Source of the DNA: RH-AL1 sp965214415
Lineage (GTDB): Bacteria > Pseudomonadota > Alphaproteobacteria > Rhizobiales > Beijerinckiaceae
Direction: 5' to 3'
Length of the DNA: 64,000 nt
Assembly: GCA_965214415.1 (NCBI GenBank)
Contig: CBDCBQ010000003.1
Location: 2,604,001 to 2,668,000, forward strand
The notes beneath the pieces are model-generated. The model did not search any database, was not told the DNA's origin, and worked only from the letters and a program-made list of their open reading frames with translations. Positions 55,015-62,905 of this stretch are shown here, piece after piece; position 1 is the first letter of the stretch, and each line of letters starts with the position of its first letter. A program made the translations under genes and the position numbers.

Positions 55015-55128
55015 CCTCATCGTGAGGAGCACCAGAGGCGCGTCTCGAACCACGCGGGACTCCGGTTGGCGAGAGCCGTGGACCGCCTCGTCTTTCGAGT
55101 CCGCGCCTGCGGCGCCCTCGGGATGAGG
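55015..55128. repeat. Dispersed repeat, copy 2
   Basis: Opens CCTCATCGTGAGGAGCACCA, then GCGCGTCTCGAACCACGCGG, later TTTCGAGTCC and CTGCGGCGCCCTCGGGATGA, closing with GATGAGG that inverts the opening CCTCATC. Same block order as 51701-51815. It sits in the 312-bp gap before the moxR gene, which holds no gene. Confidence 0.75.
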
Positions 55129-55303
55129 CAATTTTAGCTGCCGCCCGCTCCCCTGCACAAATCCGCGCCCCCGCCTGGGCAAATTGCCTCTTCGTGTCGG
55201 GCATTTGTTGACACGCGACCGTCCCCCCGACACTGATGCATGCGCGCCGACCGACAGAATGAGGCTCCCCCGAGGGCCCAGGCGCGCAGGGAGCGGAAGC
55301 GCG

Positions 55304-56299
55304 ATGCGGTCTGACACCGGTCTGTATGCCGTCGATCGAGGCGAGCCGGAGGTCCAGAAGCGCTTCGAGGAGCTTAAGGTCTTTCTCGAATCCCGGCTCA
55401 TCGGCGGCGCGTTGCTGGTCGAGCGCCTGCTGATCGGCCTGCTCGCCGGCGGCCATCTGCTCGTCGAAGGCGCGCCCGGCCTCGCCAAGACCCGTGCCGT
55501 GAAACTGCTCGCGCAGGGGCTGCACGCGCCGTTCGCGCGCATCCAGTGCACGCCGGATCTGATGCCGGCCGACCTCACCGGCTCCTCCGTGTTCCGGCCC
55601 GACAAGGGCACGTTCGAATATGTCGAGGGGCCGATCTTCCATTCGCTCGTGCTCGTCGACGAGATCAACCGCGCCCCGCCCAAGGTTCAGTCCGCCCTGC
55701 TCGAGGCGATGGCCGAGCATCAGGTGACGGCCGCTGGCGTCACCCACGCGCTGCCCGAGCCGTTCATGGTGGTGGCGACGCAAAACCCGATCGAGCACGA
55801 GGGCACTTTTCCGCTGCCCGAGGCGCAGCTCGACCGCTTCATGCTGAAGGTCGAGGTCGTGCTGCCGGATGCGGCCATCGAGCGGCGCATTCTCGATCTC
55901 GTCGAGGGCGAGGAGACCGGCGAAATCATGGCCGGCCCGCCGCCGATCCATGCCGCCGAGATCGCCGCGGCGCGCAAGGCGGCGATGGCCGTGTTCCTGT
56001 CGCCGGCCGTGAAGGATTACATCGTGCGCCTGGTGACGGCGCCGCGCGAGACCACGCACGCCGAGGTGGCGGCCAAGGTCGAGCATCCCGCCTCGCCGCG
56101 CGGCACGCTGGCGCTGGCCGCCGCCGCCAAGGCCAAGGCCTATCTCGCCGGGCGCGACCATGTCGTGCCGGCCGACGTCGCCGATCTCGCCGGCGACATC
56201 CTCTCGCATCGCACGATCCTCACCTGGCGCGCCACCGCCGACGGCAACACGCCGCGCCGCGTCATCGGCGAGCTGGTCGAGCGCATCCACCCGGTGTGA
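55304..56299 (+). CDS. moxR: MoxR-family AAA+ ATPase
   Basis: First gene of the MoxR-Bat operon, 331 aa. Walker A is LLVEGAPGLAKTRAV (about residues 51-65), Walker B LVLVDEINRAPPKVQSALLE, and sensor 1 VVATQNPIEHEGTFPLPEAQ with LDRF as arginine-finger region. MoxR proteins act as chaperone-like ATPases for VWA proteins and metalloenzymes such as methanol dehydrogenase. Its stop is 16 bp before the DUF58 start. Confidence 0.93.
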   Translation: MRSDTGLYAVDRGEPEVQKRFEELKVFLESRLIGGALLVERLLIGLLAGGHLLVEGAPGLAKTRAVKLLAQGLHAPFARIQCTPDLMPADLTGSSVFRPDKGTFEYVEGPIFHSLVLVDEINRAPPKVQSALLEAMAEHQVTAAGVTHALPEPFMVVATQNPIEHEGTFPLPEAQLDRFMLKVEVVLPDAAIERRILDLVEGEETGEIMAGPPPIHAAEIAAARKAAMAVFLSPAVKDYIVRLVTAPRETTHAEVAAKVEHPASPRGTLALAAAAKAKAYLAGRDHVVPADVADLAGDILSHRTILTWRATADGNTPRRVIGELVERIHPV

Positions 56300-56315
56300 C
56301 GATGCGGGGCCTCGC

Positions 56316-57197
56316 ATGACCGCCGGCGTCGATCTCGATGTCGAGGCGCTGCTGTCGCTGCGCCATCTCGCCTATCGCATGCGCGATGTCCGCACCGTGC
56401 CGCGCTCGACGATGCCCGGCGACATCATCCACAAGCGGCGCGGACGCGGGCTCGAGGTGCACGACGTGCGGCCGTGGGTCGAGGGCGACGACATCCGCTA
56501 CCTCGACCAGAACGCCACGGCGCGCACCGGCGTGCCGCACACCAAGACCTATTTCGACGAGCGCGAGCGCTCGATCCTGCTGGTGGCGGACTTTCGGCCT
56601 TCGATGCTGTTTGGCACGCGGCGCGCGTTCCGCTCGGTGGCCGGCGCCGAGGCGCTCGCCATGCTCGGCTGGCGCGGCGTCGGGCGGGGCGGCCGCGTCG
56701 GATTGATGACGGCAAGCGCGCGCGGCACCCGCTTCTCGCGCCAGGGCCGCGGCGAGCGGGCGATGATCGCCCATGTCGGCGTGCTCGCAGAGGCGCATCG
56801 CGAGGCGCTGGCCGACCGCGAGCCGCGCGACCCGCCGCTCGCCGAGGTGCTCGAGAGCGCGGCCCGGCTCGCCAGCACCGGCACGACCATCGTCGTCGCC
56901 ACCGCGCTCGATGCGCCGGGCGAGGATTTCGACAAGGCCGTGCTCAGCCTGACGCGGCGCCACGACCTCGTGTTCCTGCTCGTCGAGGACGCGTTCGAGC
57001 ACGCGCCGCCGGCCGGCGACTACCCGTTCACGACGCCCGATGGCGCCAGCGGCTGGCTGCGCATCGACAGGCGCCGGGCGGCGCCGGGCATCGATCGGGT
57101 GGCGGAGCTGCGCCGGCTCGGCGCGCAGGCGACGCGTCTCGCCACCGCCGTCGCCGCCGAGCAGAGCGTCCAGCTGCTGGAGCAGATCGATGGCTGA
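56316..57197 (+). CDS. DUF58 protein (MoxS-like)
   Basis: A 293-residue protein with the DUF58 signature GRGLEVHDVRPWVEGDDIRY, LDQNATARTGVPHTKTYFDE and RSILLVADFRPSM, a VWA-like fold. It is the usual partner of MoxR in MoxR-Bat operons and of MxaS in methylotrophs. Its stop overlaps the next start by eight bases. Confidence 0.88.
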   Translation: MTAGVDLDVEALLSLRHLAYRMRDVRTVPRSTMPGDIIHKRRGRGLEVHDVRPWVEGDDIRYLDQNATARTGVPHTKTYFDERERSILLVADFRPSMLFGTRRAFRSVAGAEALAMLGWRGVGRGGRVGLMTASARGTRFSRQGRGERAMIAHVGVLAEAHREALADREPRDPPLAEVLESAARLASTGTTIVVATALDAPGEDFDKAVLSLTRRHDLVFLLVEDAFEHAPPAGDYPFTTPDGASGWLRIDRRRAAPGIDRVAELRRLGAQATRLATAVAAEQSVQLLEQIDG

Positions 57198-57657
57198 CAA
57201 CATCGGCCGCATGCTCGAGATGATGCATCCGATGCGCGAGCCGCCGCAGCCGGCAAGCCTCGCGCCGTTTGCCCTCACACTAGCGGTCGGTTGCGGCGCC
57301 GCCTTGGTTTTGCTGGCGCTCTATCTTCGCGCGCTGCATCGCCGCCGCGATCTGCGCCGCGCGGCCGAGGTCGAGCTGGCGCGCACGCGGGCGCTCGCGC
57401 CGGCGGAACGCCTCGCCGCGCAGGCCTCGCTGCTGCGCCGCCTGGTCCGCCGCGTCGCCGGCGAGGCGGAGGCGCGCCGCCAGGGGACGACGTGGCTGGA
57501 GAGCCTCGATCGCGTGTTCGCCACGCGCTTCTTCACGCAGGGCGCGGGGGCGGCCTACGGCGACGCGCTCTACGCGCGACGCGCCGTCGATGTCGACGCG
57601 CTCGATGCCGCGCTGAGCGGGATGTTCGCGAAGCTGGGGTCGACGCAACATGTTTGA
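57190..57657 (+). CDS. DUF4381-like membrane protein
   Basis: A 155-residue protein with one membrane helix (about residues 25-48, ALTLAVGCGAALVLLALYLR) and an Arg/Ala-rich cytoplasmic helical region that includes LLRRLVRRVAGEAEARRQGT. The size and position, between DUF58 and the first VWA gene, fit DUF4381 of Bat operons. It starts inside the end of the DUF58 gene. The palindromic repeat lies directly downstream. Confidence 0.75.
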   Translation: MADNIGRMLEMMHPMREPPQPASLAPFALTLAVGCGAALVLLALYLRALHRRRDLRRAAEVELARTRALAPAERLAAQASLLRRLVRRVAGEAEARRQGTTWLESLDRVFATRFFTQGAGAAYGDALYARRAVDVDALDAALSGMFAKLGSTQHV

Positions 57658-57669
57658 GGAGCTCCCTTT

Positions 57670-57818
57670 CCTTCTCCCGCCTGCGGGAGAAGGTGGCCCG
57701 ACGAAGTCGGGTCGGATGAGGGATCGTGCCGCTCGGGCGACGCAGGTCGGAAGGGCGGAGGGGTCCCTCATCCGACCCCGCTGCGCGGCGCCACCTTCTC
57801 CCGCGGGCGGGAGAAGGA
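57670..57818. repeat. Palindromic repeat element, copy 2
   Basis: Shares both arms with copy 1 at 32312: CCTTCTCCCGCCTGCGGGAG, then GTGGCCCGACGAAGTCGGGT, the arm CCCTCATCCGACCCCGCTGC and a closing TTCTCCCGC hairpin. The middle differs. It sits in the gap between the third and fourth genes of the MoxR-Bat operon, the only large gap in it. Confidence 0.92.
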
Positions 57819-57828
57819 AGAGCCCGCC

Positions 57829-58794
57829 ATGATGCACGGCTACGATCTCGCGACGCCGTGGGCGCTGCTGGCGCTGCCCATCCCCTTCCTCGTCGCGCTG
57901 TGGCGCAGCCGCGGCACCGGCAGCGCGGCGGGGTTGCGCATCTCGGCGGCGCTGCGCGAGCGGATGGCCGGCGACGTCGCCGCGGTGCGGGCGCCCTCGA
58001 GGACCGCGATGCTGCGCTGGCTCGCCTGGATGCTGCTCGTCGTCGCGCTGGCCGACCCACGCAAGGTCGCGGCGACGCCGGCGCTGCCGGCGACAGGGCG
58101 CGACATCCTGTTCACGCTCGACCTCTCGGGTAGTATGGTCGCCAACGACATGCTGTCGGGCGGCAAGCCGATCACCCGCATCGCGCTTCTGAAGCGCGTC
58201 GGCACGGAGCTGATCCGCCGTCGCGCCGGCGACCGCGTCGGGCTCGTGATCTTCGCCGAGCGCGCGCTCGCCGCCGCGCCGCTCTCCTTCGATGCCGACG
58301 GCGTCGCGCGTGTCCTCAACCAGACCGACATCGGCCTGGTCGGCCGCTCGACGGCAATGGGCGACGGGCTCGGCCTCGCGGTGAAGCGGCTGTCGGAATC
58401 GAAGGCGCCGACGCGCATCATCATCCTGCTCTCGGACGGCTCGAACAATGCCGGCGCGATGGACCCGGCCGGCGTCGCAGCGCTGGCGGCGAAGCTCGGC
58501 ATCAAGATCTACACGATCGGCTTCGGCCCCAGCGAGACCTCGGCGCCGCAGGACGACCCCGACTCCGTCGATTTCGTCGCGCTGCAAAAATACGCCAAGG
58601 TCGGCGGCGGCGAGGCCTTCCGTGTTCGCAACGGCGAGGATTTCGCCGATGCCGGCGCCAAGATCGAGAAGCTGATCGCCGGTGAGACGCTGGCGCCGCC
58701 GGCCATCCTGCACGACGAGCTGTGGCCCTGGCCCGCGGGGATCGCGATGGCGAGCGCCTTCGCGATGGTGGCGATGCGGCGGCGCCAGCGATGA
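57829..58794 (+). CDS. VWA-domain protein (BatA-like)
   Basis: A 321-residue membrane protein with an N-terminal helix pair (about residues 5-22 and 60-78) and a VWA domain whose MIDAS is intact: DLSGSMVANDM, with Thr and Asp in GRSTAMGDGLGLAVK and LLSDGSNNAGAM. A C-terminal helix (WPAGIAMASAFAMVAMR) anchors it. It would bind a divalent metal and a partner protein in the periplasm. It overlaps the next gene by four bases (ATGA). Confidence 0.92.
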   Translation: MMHGYDLATPWALLALPIPFLVALWRSRGTGSAAGLRISAALRERMAGDVAAVRAPSRTAMLRWLAWMLLVVALADPRKVAATPALPATGRDILFTLDLSGSMVANDMLSGGKPITRIALLKRVGTELIRRRAGDRVGLVIFAERALAAAPLSFDADGVARVLNQTDIGLVGRSTAMGDGLGLAVKRLSESKAPTRIIILLSDGSNNAGAMDPAGVAALAAKLGIKIYTIGFGPSETSAPQDDPDSVDFVALQKYAKVGGGEAFRVRNGEDFADAGAKIEKLIAGETLAPPAILHDELWPWPAGIAMASAFAMVAMRRRQR

Positions 58795-59702
58795 TCGCGC
58801 TCGGCCATCTCGCGCTGCTGCGGCCGTGGTGGCTGCTCGTGCTGCCGATCGTGGTCGTGCTGTTCCTGCTGTCGAAGCCGCGCGGCGGCGCGCTCGGCGG
58901 CTGGGAGAAGGCGAGCGATCCGCATCTGCTCGCGGCGATGGTCGCGCGCGGCGCGTCGGCGGGCGGCTCGGTGCGCGCGCCAGCCGTGCTCGTCACGCTG
59001 GTGCTGGGCATCCTCGCGCTGGCCGGCCCGGCGATCCAGCGCACGAGCCAGGACCGGCTGCGCAATCTCGATGCCACCGTGATCGCGATCGACGTGTCCC
59101 AGGACATGTCGAGCGGCGGCGCGATCCGCCAGGCCGCCGCCGCGGCGCACGACCTGCTGCAGCATACGAGCGCGCGCCAGGCCGCGCTGATCGTCTACGC
59201 CGGCGACGCCTATGTCGCGAGCGCGCTCACCGATTACACCGGCGGTATCGACGCCGACCTGTTCGCGCTCGACGACACGACGGTGCCCGATCCCGGCGCG
59301 CGGCCGGATCGCGCCTTGGCGCTCGCCCACAAGGTGCTCGAGGAGGCGCATATCATCGCCGGCGACGTGATCCTGATCTCGTCGGGCGGCGGCCTCGAGG
59401 GCGCGGCGGCCGATCGCCAGGCGGCGGCGCTGGCCTCGGCCGGGCAGCGCGTCTACGCCATCGCCGTGTCGGCAGGCGCGCGCCGTGCCGCCGCGCTCGA
59501 CCGGGTCGCGGCGGCCGGCGGCGGCTTTTCCGTCGACATCGGCCACCCGGAGCGGCTGTTCGACGCCTTGTCGGACGAGGCGATCTCGCGCACCTCGAAC
59601 AGCGCGGTGACGTCGCTCGACTGGCGCGACCTCGGCCGCTATCTGCTTCTTCTGGCGGCGCTGCCGCTGCTGTTTGGCTTCCGCAAGGCTGTCACCGCAT
59701 GA
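58791..59702 (+). CDS. VWA-like protein with degenerate MIDAS (BatB-like)
   Basis: A 303-residue protein with an N-terminal helix pair (WWLLVLPIVVVLFLL and further), a VWA-like domain and a C-terminal helix. The metal motif DxSxS is altered to DVSQDM, and the usual Thr and Asp residues are not clear, so metal binding is likely lost, as in some MxaL/BatB partners. It overlaps both neighbours by four bases (ATGA), which implies a 1:1 product ratio with the first VWA protein. Confidence 0.85.
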   Translation: MIALGHLALLRPWWLLVLPIVVVLFLLSKPRGGALGGWEKASDPHLLAAMVARGASAGGSVRAPAVLVTLVLGILALAGPAIQRTSQDRLRNLDATVIAIDVSQDMSSGGAIRQAAAAAHDLLQHTSARQAALIVYAGDAYVASALTDYTGGIDADLFALDDTTVPDPGARPDRALALAHKVLEEAHIIAGDVILISSGGGLEGAAADRQAAALASAGQRVYAIAVSAGARRAAALDRVAAAGGGFSVDIGHPERLFDALSDEAISRTSNSAVTSLDWRDLGRYLLLLAALPLLFGFRKAVTA

Positions 59703-60523
59703 GACGGCTCGTCGCCCTGGTCCTCGTTCTCCTGCCCTGCGCGGCGCTCGCCCTCTACGGCGCGCCGGTCCTTGGCCACGCCTTGTTCAAGCTCGGCTTC
59801 CGCGCCGAGGGGGCGCGTCTGATGGGCGATGCCGGCTGGCGCGGCTACACGCTCGCCCGCGACGGCCGCTACCTCGAGGCGGCGGCGGCGTTCGGCGACG
59901 CGCCGGTCCTCGCCTACGACAAGGGCAACGCGCTGGTGCGGGCCGGCCACTACGGCGACGCGCTCGATTGCTACGACGACGCGCTCGATGCCGATCCCGA
60001 GGACGCGGACGCGCGCTACAATCGCGGCCTCCTCGCCAAGATCCTCGACGACAAGATCCTGGCGCCGGGCGAGGCGCACGGCAACGCGAATGCGATCGGT
60101 CGCCACGAGCGCAAGCACGGCGGGCTCGGCAACAAGGACGGCGAGACGAACAGCCTCGGCAACGGCTACGTCGGCAACCAGGAAGGCGGCACGACGTCGA
60201 ACACGCAGGGCTCGAGCAAGGTGGCCAAGCTCGGCCGCGGCGACAACCAGGCGACGGATTCGAGCTCGCTGAAGGCGAGCGGCTCGGCCGGCGTCGCATC
60301 GGGCGCCGGTCGCAGCGGCGGCGACCTCGCCGACATCACCCAGCAGCTCGCCGCCAACCAGCGTCGCTACAGCCCGATCTTCACCGCCAAGGTGCTCGAG
60401 CCCAACGTACAATGGCTCGAGACCGTGCCCGATGACCCCGGCAGTTTCCTGAAGCTGCAGATTCGCGCCGAGCGCAAGCGCCGCCAGGCGCAAGAGGATG
60501 CGGCCACGGGGGATGGCGATTGA
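59699..60523 (+). CDS. TPR-containing protein (BatC-like)
   Basis: A 274-residue exported or membrane-anchored protein: an N-terminal helix (LVALVLVLLPCAALALYGAP), then TPR units including YDKGNALVRAGHYGDALDCY and DADPEDADARYNRGLL, followed by a Gly/Ser/Asn-rich linker and a conserved end VQWLETVPDDPGSFLKLQIR. The end resembles the C-terminal motif of BatC/BatB-type proteins. It shares four bases with the previous gene and one with the next. Confidence 0.88.
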   Translation: MRRLVALVLVLLPCAALALYGAPVLGHALFKLGFRAEGARLMGDAGWRGYTLARDGRYLEAAAAFGDAPVLAYDKGNALVRAGHYGDALDCYDDALDADPEDADARYNRGLLAKILDDKILAPGEAHGNANAIGRHERKHGGLGNKDGETNSLGNGYVGNQEGGTTSNTQGSSKVAKLGRGDNQATDSSSLKASGSAGVASGAGRSGGDLADITQQLAANQRRYSPIFTAKVLEPNVQWLETVPDDPGSFLKLQIRAERKRRQAQEDAATGDGD

Positions 60524-61911
60524 TGGGTGTGTCTCAAACCAATGGTGCATCCCTCGTCCTGCGCGCGGGACAAGGTATCCTGCTCGCCCTCGCGACACTC
60601 CTCCTCGCCACCGCCCCGGTGCGCGCGGACGCGGCCGTCCCGATGATCGACCCGTCGCTCGGCCGGGTCGAGGTCACCCTCGATCTGCCCAAGGACAAGC
60701 CCTACGTCGGCGAGATGATCATCCTGCGGATGCGCTCGTTCATCCGCGCCTACATCACGCTCGACGAGGTGCGCCAGCCGCCGCTGGTCGACTTCGACGT
60801 GCAGCAGCTCGGCCGCGACAAGCCGATCGAGGCGATGGTCGACGGCTTCCAGGTGCAGGGCATCGAGCGCGATCTCGCGATCTTCCCGCAGCAGTCGGGC
60901 CGCCTCATCATCGAGCCGTTCGTCCGCCACGTGACGATCACCGATGCCGACGGCCATCTCGCGACGGGCGATTACGCCTCGAAGCCCGTCTACGTCGACG
61001 TGCAGAATTTCGCGGCGATCAATCCGCCCGGCGCCTGGTGGCTGCCGGCGAAGTCGCTGAGCCTGACCGACACCTGGTCGCCGGAGCCGGACGAGATTCC
61101 GCGCGGCGAACTGACCCGTCGCACGCTCAAGATCGAGGCCGTCGGCATGACGGCCGATCGCCTGCCGCCGCCGCCCGACATGCAGGCCCCGGGCATCATC
61201 GCGTTCCGCGGGCCGGTCGAGCGCGAGACGACGATCACCGAGGATGGGCCGGTCGCGCACGCCACCTACCAATGGGACCTGCGCCCGGCGACCGGCGCGC
61301 CGGCCAAGCTGCCGGATATTGCGATCCCCTGGTTCGACACGAGCGAGCGACGCATGCGCGACGCGGCGGTGCCCGAGCGCTGGGTCGCCTATCTCGGCAC
61401 CTTCGTGCACACGCGGCTCGAGCAGATCCCGAGCTTTCGCGACCGCGTCCTGAAGCCCGGCCCGCTCGCCGCCGGCCTCGCCGGCTTCGCCTGGACGATC
61501 GCGCTCGTCGGCTTCGTCGTGACCCGCGGTCCCCGCGACGGCGACGCGCGGACGGTCCGCAAGCTGCTCGCGCGGCTGCGGAAGACCGCGCGGTTTCGCG
61601 ACGAGGTCGGCCTGCGCGCGGCGATGGCAGAGCTGGCACGACGTGCGCCGGCGCGCTGGGGCCGTGTCGCGGCATCGCCCGATGTCGCCACGCGGCTCGC
61701 CGCGCTCGACGCCGCCCGCTACGGGCGTGACGGCGGCGCGGCGCCCGAGCTGGCCCCGCTCGCCGCCGAAATCAGCCGTGCATGGCGCGACGCCGAGACG
61801 CGCGCCGAGGCGCGGGAGCGCGACCGCCTGCCGCCGCTCGACGGCGATATCGCGCGGCCAGCCTCGTGGCGCGACACGCTCCGCGGTCTCGCGACGTGGC
61901 GGCGGACCTGA
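60523..61911 (+). CDS. BatD-like protein
   Basis: The last gene, 462 aa. A signal peptide (ILLALATLLLATAPVRA) leads into beta-sandwich regions (GRVEVTLDLPKDKPYVGEMI, SGRLIIEPFVRHVTITDADG), a C-terminal helix (LAAGLAGFAWTIALVGFVV) and a cytoplasmic tail. This is the BatD layout. The ATG at 60523 shares one base with the preceding stop (TGATG); a TTG at 60520 is possible. Confidence 0.88.
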   Translation: MGVSQTNGASLVLRAGQGILLALATLLLATAPVRADAAVPMIDPSLGRVEVTLDLPKDKPYVGEMIILRMRSFIRAYITLDEVRQPPLVDFDVQQLGRDKPIEAMVDGFQVQGIERDLAIFPQQSGRLIIEPFVRHVTITDADGHLATGDYASKPVYVDVQNFAAINPPGAWWLPAKSLSLTDTWSPEPDEIPRGELTRRTLKIEAVGMTADRLPPPPDMQAPGIIAFRGPVERETTITEDGPVAHATYQWDLRPATGAPAKLPDIAIPWFDTSERRMRDAAVPERWVAYLGTFVHTRLEQIPSFRDRVLKPGPLAAGLAGFAWTIALVGFVVTRGPRDGDARTVRKLLARLRKTARFRDEVGLRAAMAELARRAPARWGRVAASPDVATRLAALDAARYGRDGGAAPELAPLAAEISRAWRDAETRAEARERDRLPPLDGDIARPASWRDTLRGLATWRRT

Positions 61912-61927
61912 ACCCGAGGGCTGCCTC

Positions 61928-62302
61928 TCAGGTCGTGACGAGCTTCAGCTTCTTGTCGAGCACGTCGATGACGCGCTTCAGATCGTGGCCGCGCTTCAGG
62001 ATCAGGCCGGTCGTCGTCACCACGCTGTAGGCGCCCTGCTTGCGGGCGAGCTTGGGGTTCTTCTCGACGCGGTAGAGCGGGTATTCCGAGGCGCGGCGGA
62101 AGATCGAGAAGGTCGCGGTCTCGCGCGTGAAATTGATCGCGTAGTCGCGCCACTCGCCCTCGGCGACCTTGCGGCCGTAGAGGTCGAGGATGTCGCGTAG
62201 CTCGTGCCGGTCGAAGGTGACGGTCTCGCCGGGGCGCAGCGCGCCGGGATGCAACTGGCTCACCACGCTCGTCTTCGGCTCGGGCGGACTCTCCTCTGTC
62301 AC
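61928..62302 (-). CDS. DUF2794 protein
   Basis: A 124-residue protein: LHPGALRPGETVTFDRHELR, then DLYGRKVAEGEWRDYAINFT, FRRASEYPLYRVEKNPKLAR and KRGHDLKRVIDVLDKKLKLV. This is the DUF2794 family of alphaproteobacteria, function unknown. I chose a GTG at 62302; the frame continues upstream to 62506 with repeat-derived text. It is convergent with the BatD gene, 16 bp apart. Confidence 0.88.
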   Translation of the reverse strand: MTEESPPEPKTSVVSQLHPGALRPGETVTFDRHELRDILDLYGRKVAEGEWRDYAINFTRETATFSIFRRASEYPLYRVEKNPKLARKQGAYSVVTTTGLILKRGHDLKRVIDVLDKKLKLVTT

Positions 62303-62417
62303 CTGGCGCGCGCTCCTACCAATCTGGTTTTGACTGCGGCCGAGAGTGCGCGCTCGCGCGCCGCCCCGCAAGAGGCCCAGGGAGATCGCGATGGGCATTG
62401 GCTTCGGCGTAGCCACC

Positions 62418-62439
62418 CCCTTCCCCTTTTGGGGAAGGG
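62418..62439. repeat. Perfect 9-bp inverted repeat
   Basis: CCCTTCCCC-TTTT-GGGGAAGGG in the 222-bp gap between the DUF2794 gene and the next minus-strand gene. The wider gap (62400-62520) has a strong repeat look (TTCGCCAAGGTG, GGGGGAGGCGG). No gene is supported in it. Confidence 0.8.
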
Positions 62440-62524
62440 TTCGCCAAGGTGTAGCGTCCCTCATCGTGTCGGCATCGTCGGGGGAGGCGGCGAGGACCCT
62501 CACCACTACCCAGAAGATGCGGCG

Positions 62525-62806
62525 TCACCGGTCGGTGAGCTTGCCGAACGCCGGCACCCACAGTCGGTCCGGGTCGACGATGTCGATATGCGCGGTGCCC
62601 TTGGCGGTGGCGAGCTCGCGGGCGATGCGGAGCGCGAACTCGACGGGAGGGTCGTCGCCCTCGGTGGACGCGACCTCGTCGCCGCCCTGCCCCGTGCCGA
62701 TCGTCGTGACGCGGCCGAGCACACTGCCGTCGGGGCCGGCGAACAGCCGCACGGTGACATGCTCGCCGACGACGCCTGCCTCGTCGATCTTGACGAAGTC
62801 GACCAT
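62525..62806 (-). CDS. Small conserved protein of unknown function
   Basis: The 93-residue product opens MVDFVKIDEAGVVGEHVTVR, with two antiparallel-beta-like segments and a helix ARELATAKGTAH, ending PDRLWVPAFGKLTDR. I see no recognisable domain. It lies 99 bp downstream of the KAP-like gene on the same strand and may be cotranscribed with it. Confidence 0.6.
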   Translation of the reverse strand: MVDFVKIDEAGVVGEHVTVRLFAGPDGSVLGRVTTIGTGQGGDEVASTEGDDPPVEFALRIARELATAKGTAHIDIVDPDRLWVPAFGKLTDR

Positions 62807-62905
62807 CCCGCCCTCCCGATCCGGCGTTTTCCTTCGAAAATGCGGGATCGGGGGCGGCGGTTCATCGGCCGGCTTCGGCCGAACGACAGTCGACGAACAG
62901 CCGGG

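Noticed and set aside
57829..61911. The MoxR-Bat cluster as an actual mxa methanol dehydrogenase maturation cluster
   Set aside because: No mxaF, mxaI, xoxF or cytochrome gene is adjacent and the DUF4381/BatD order fits the general Bat operon.
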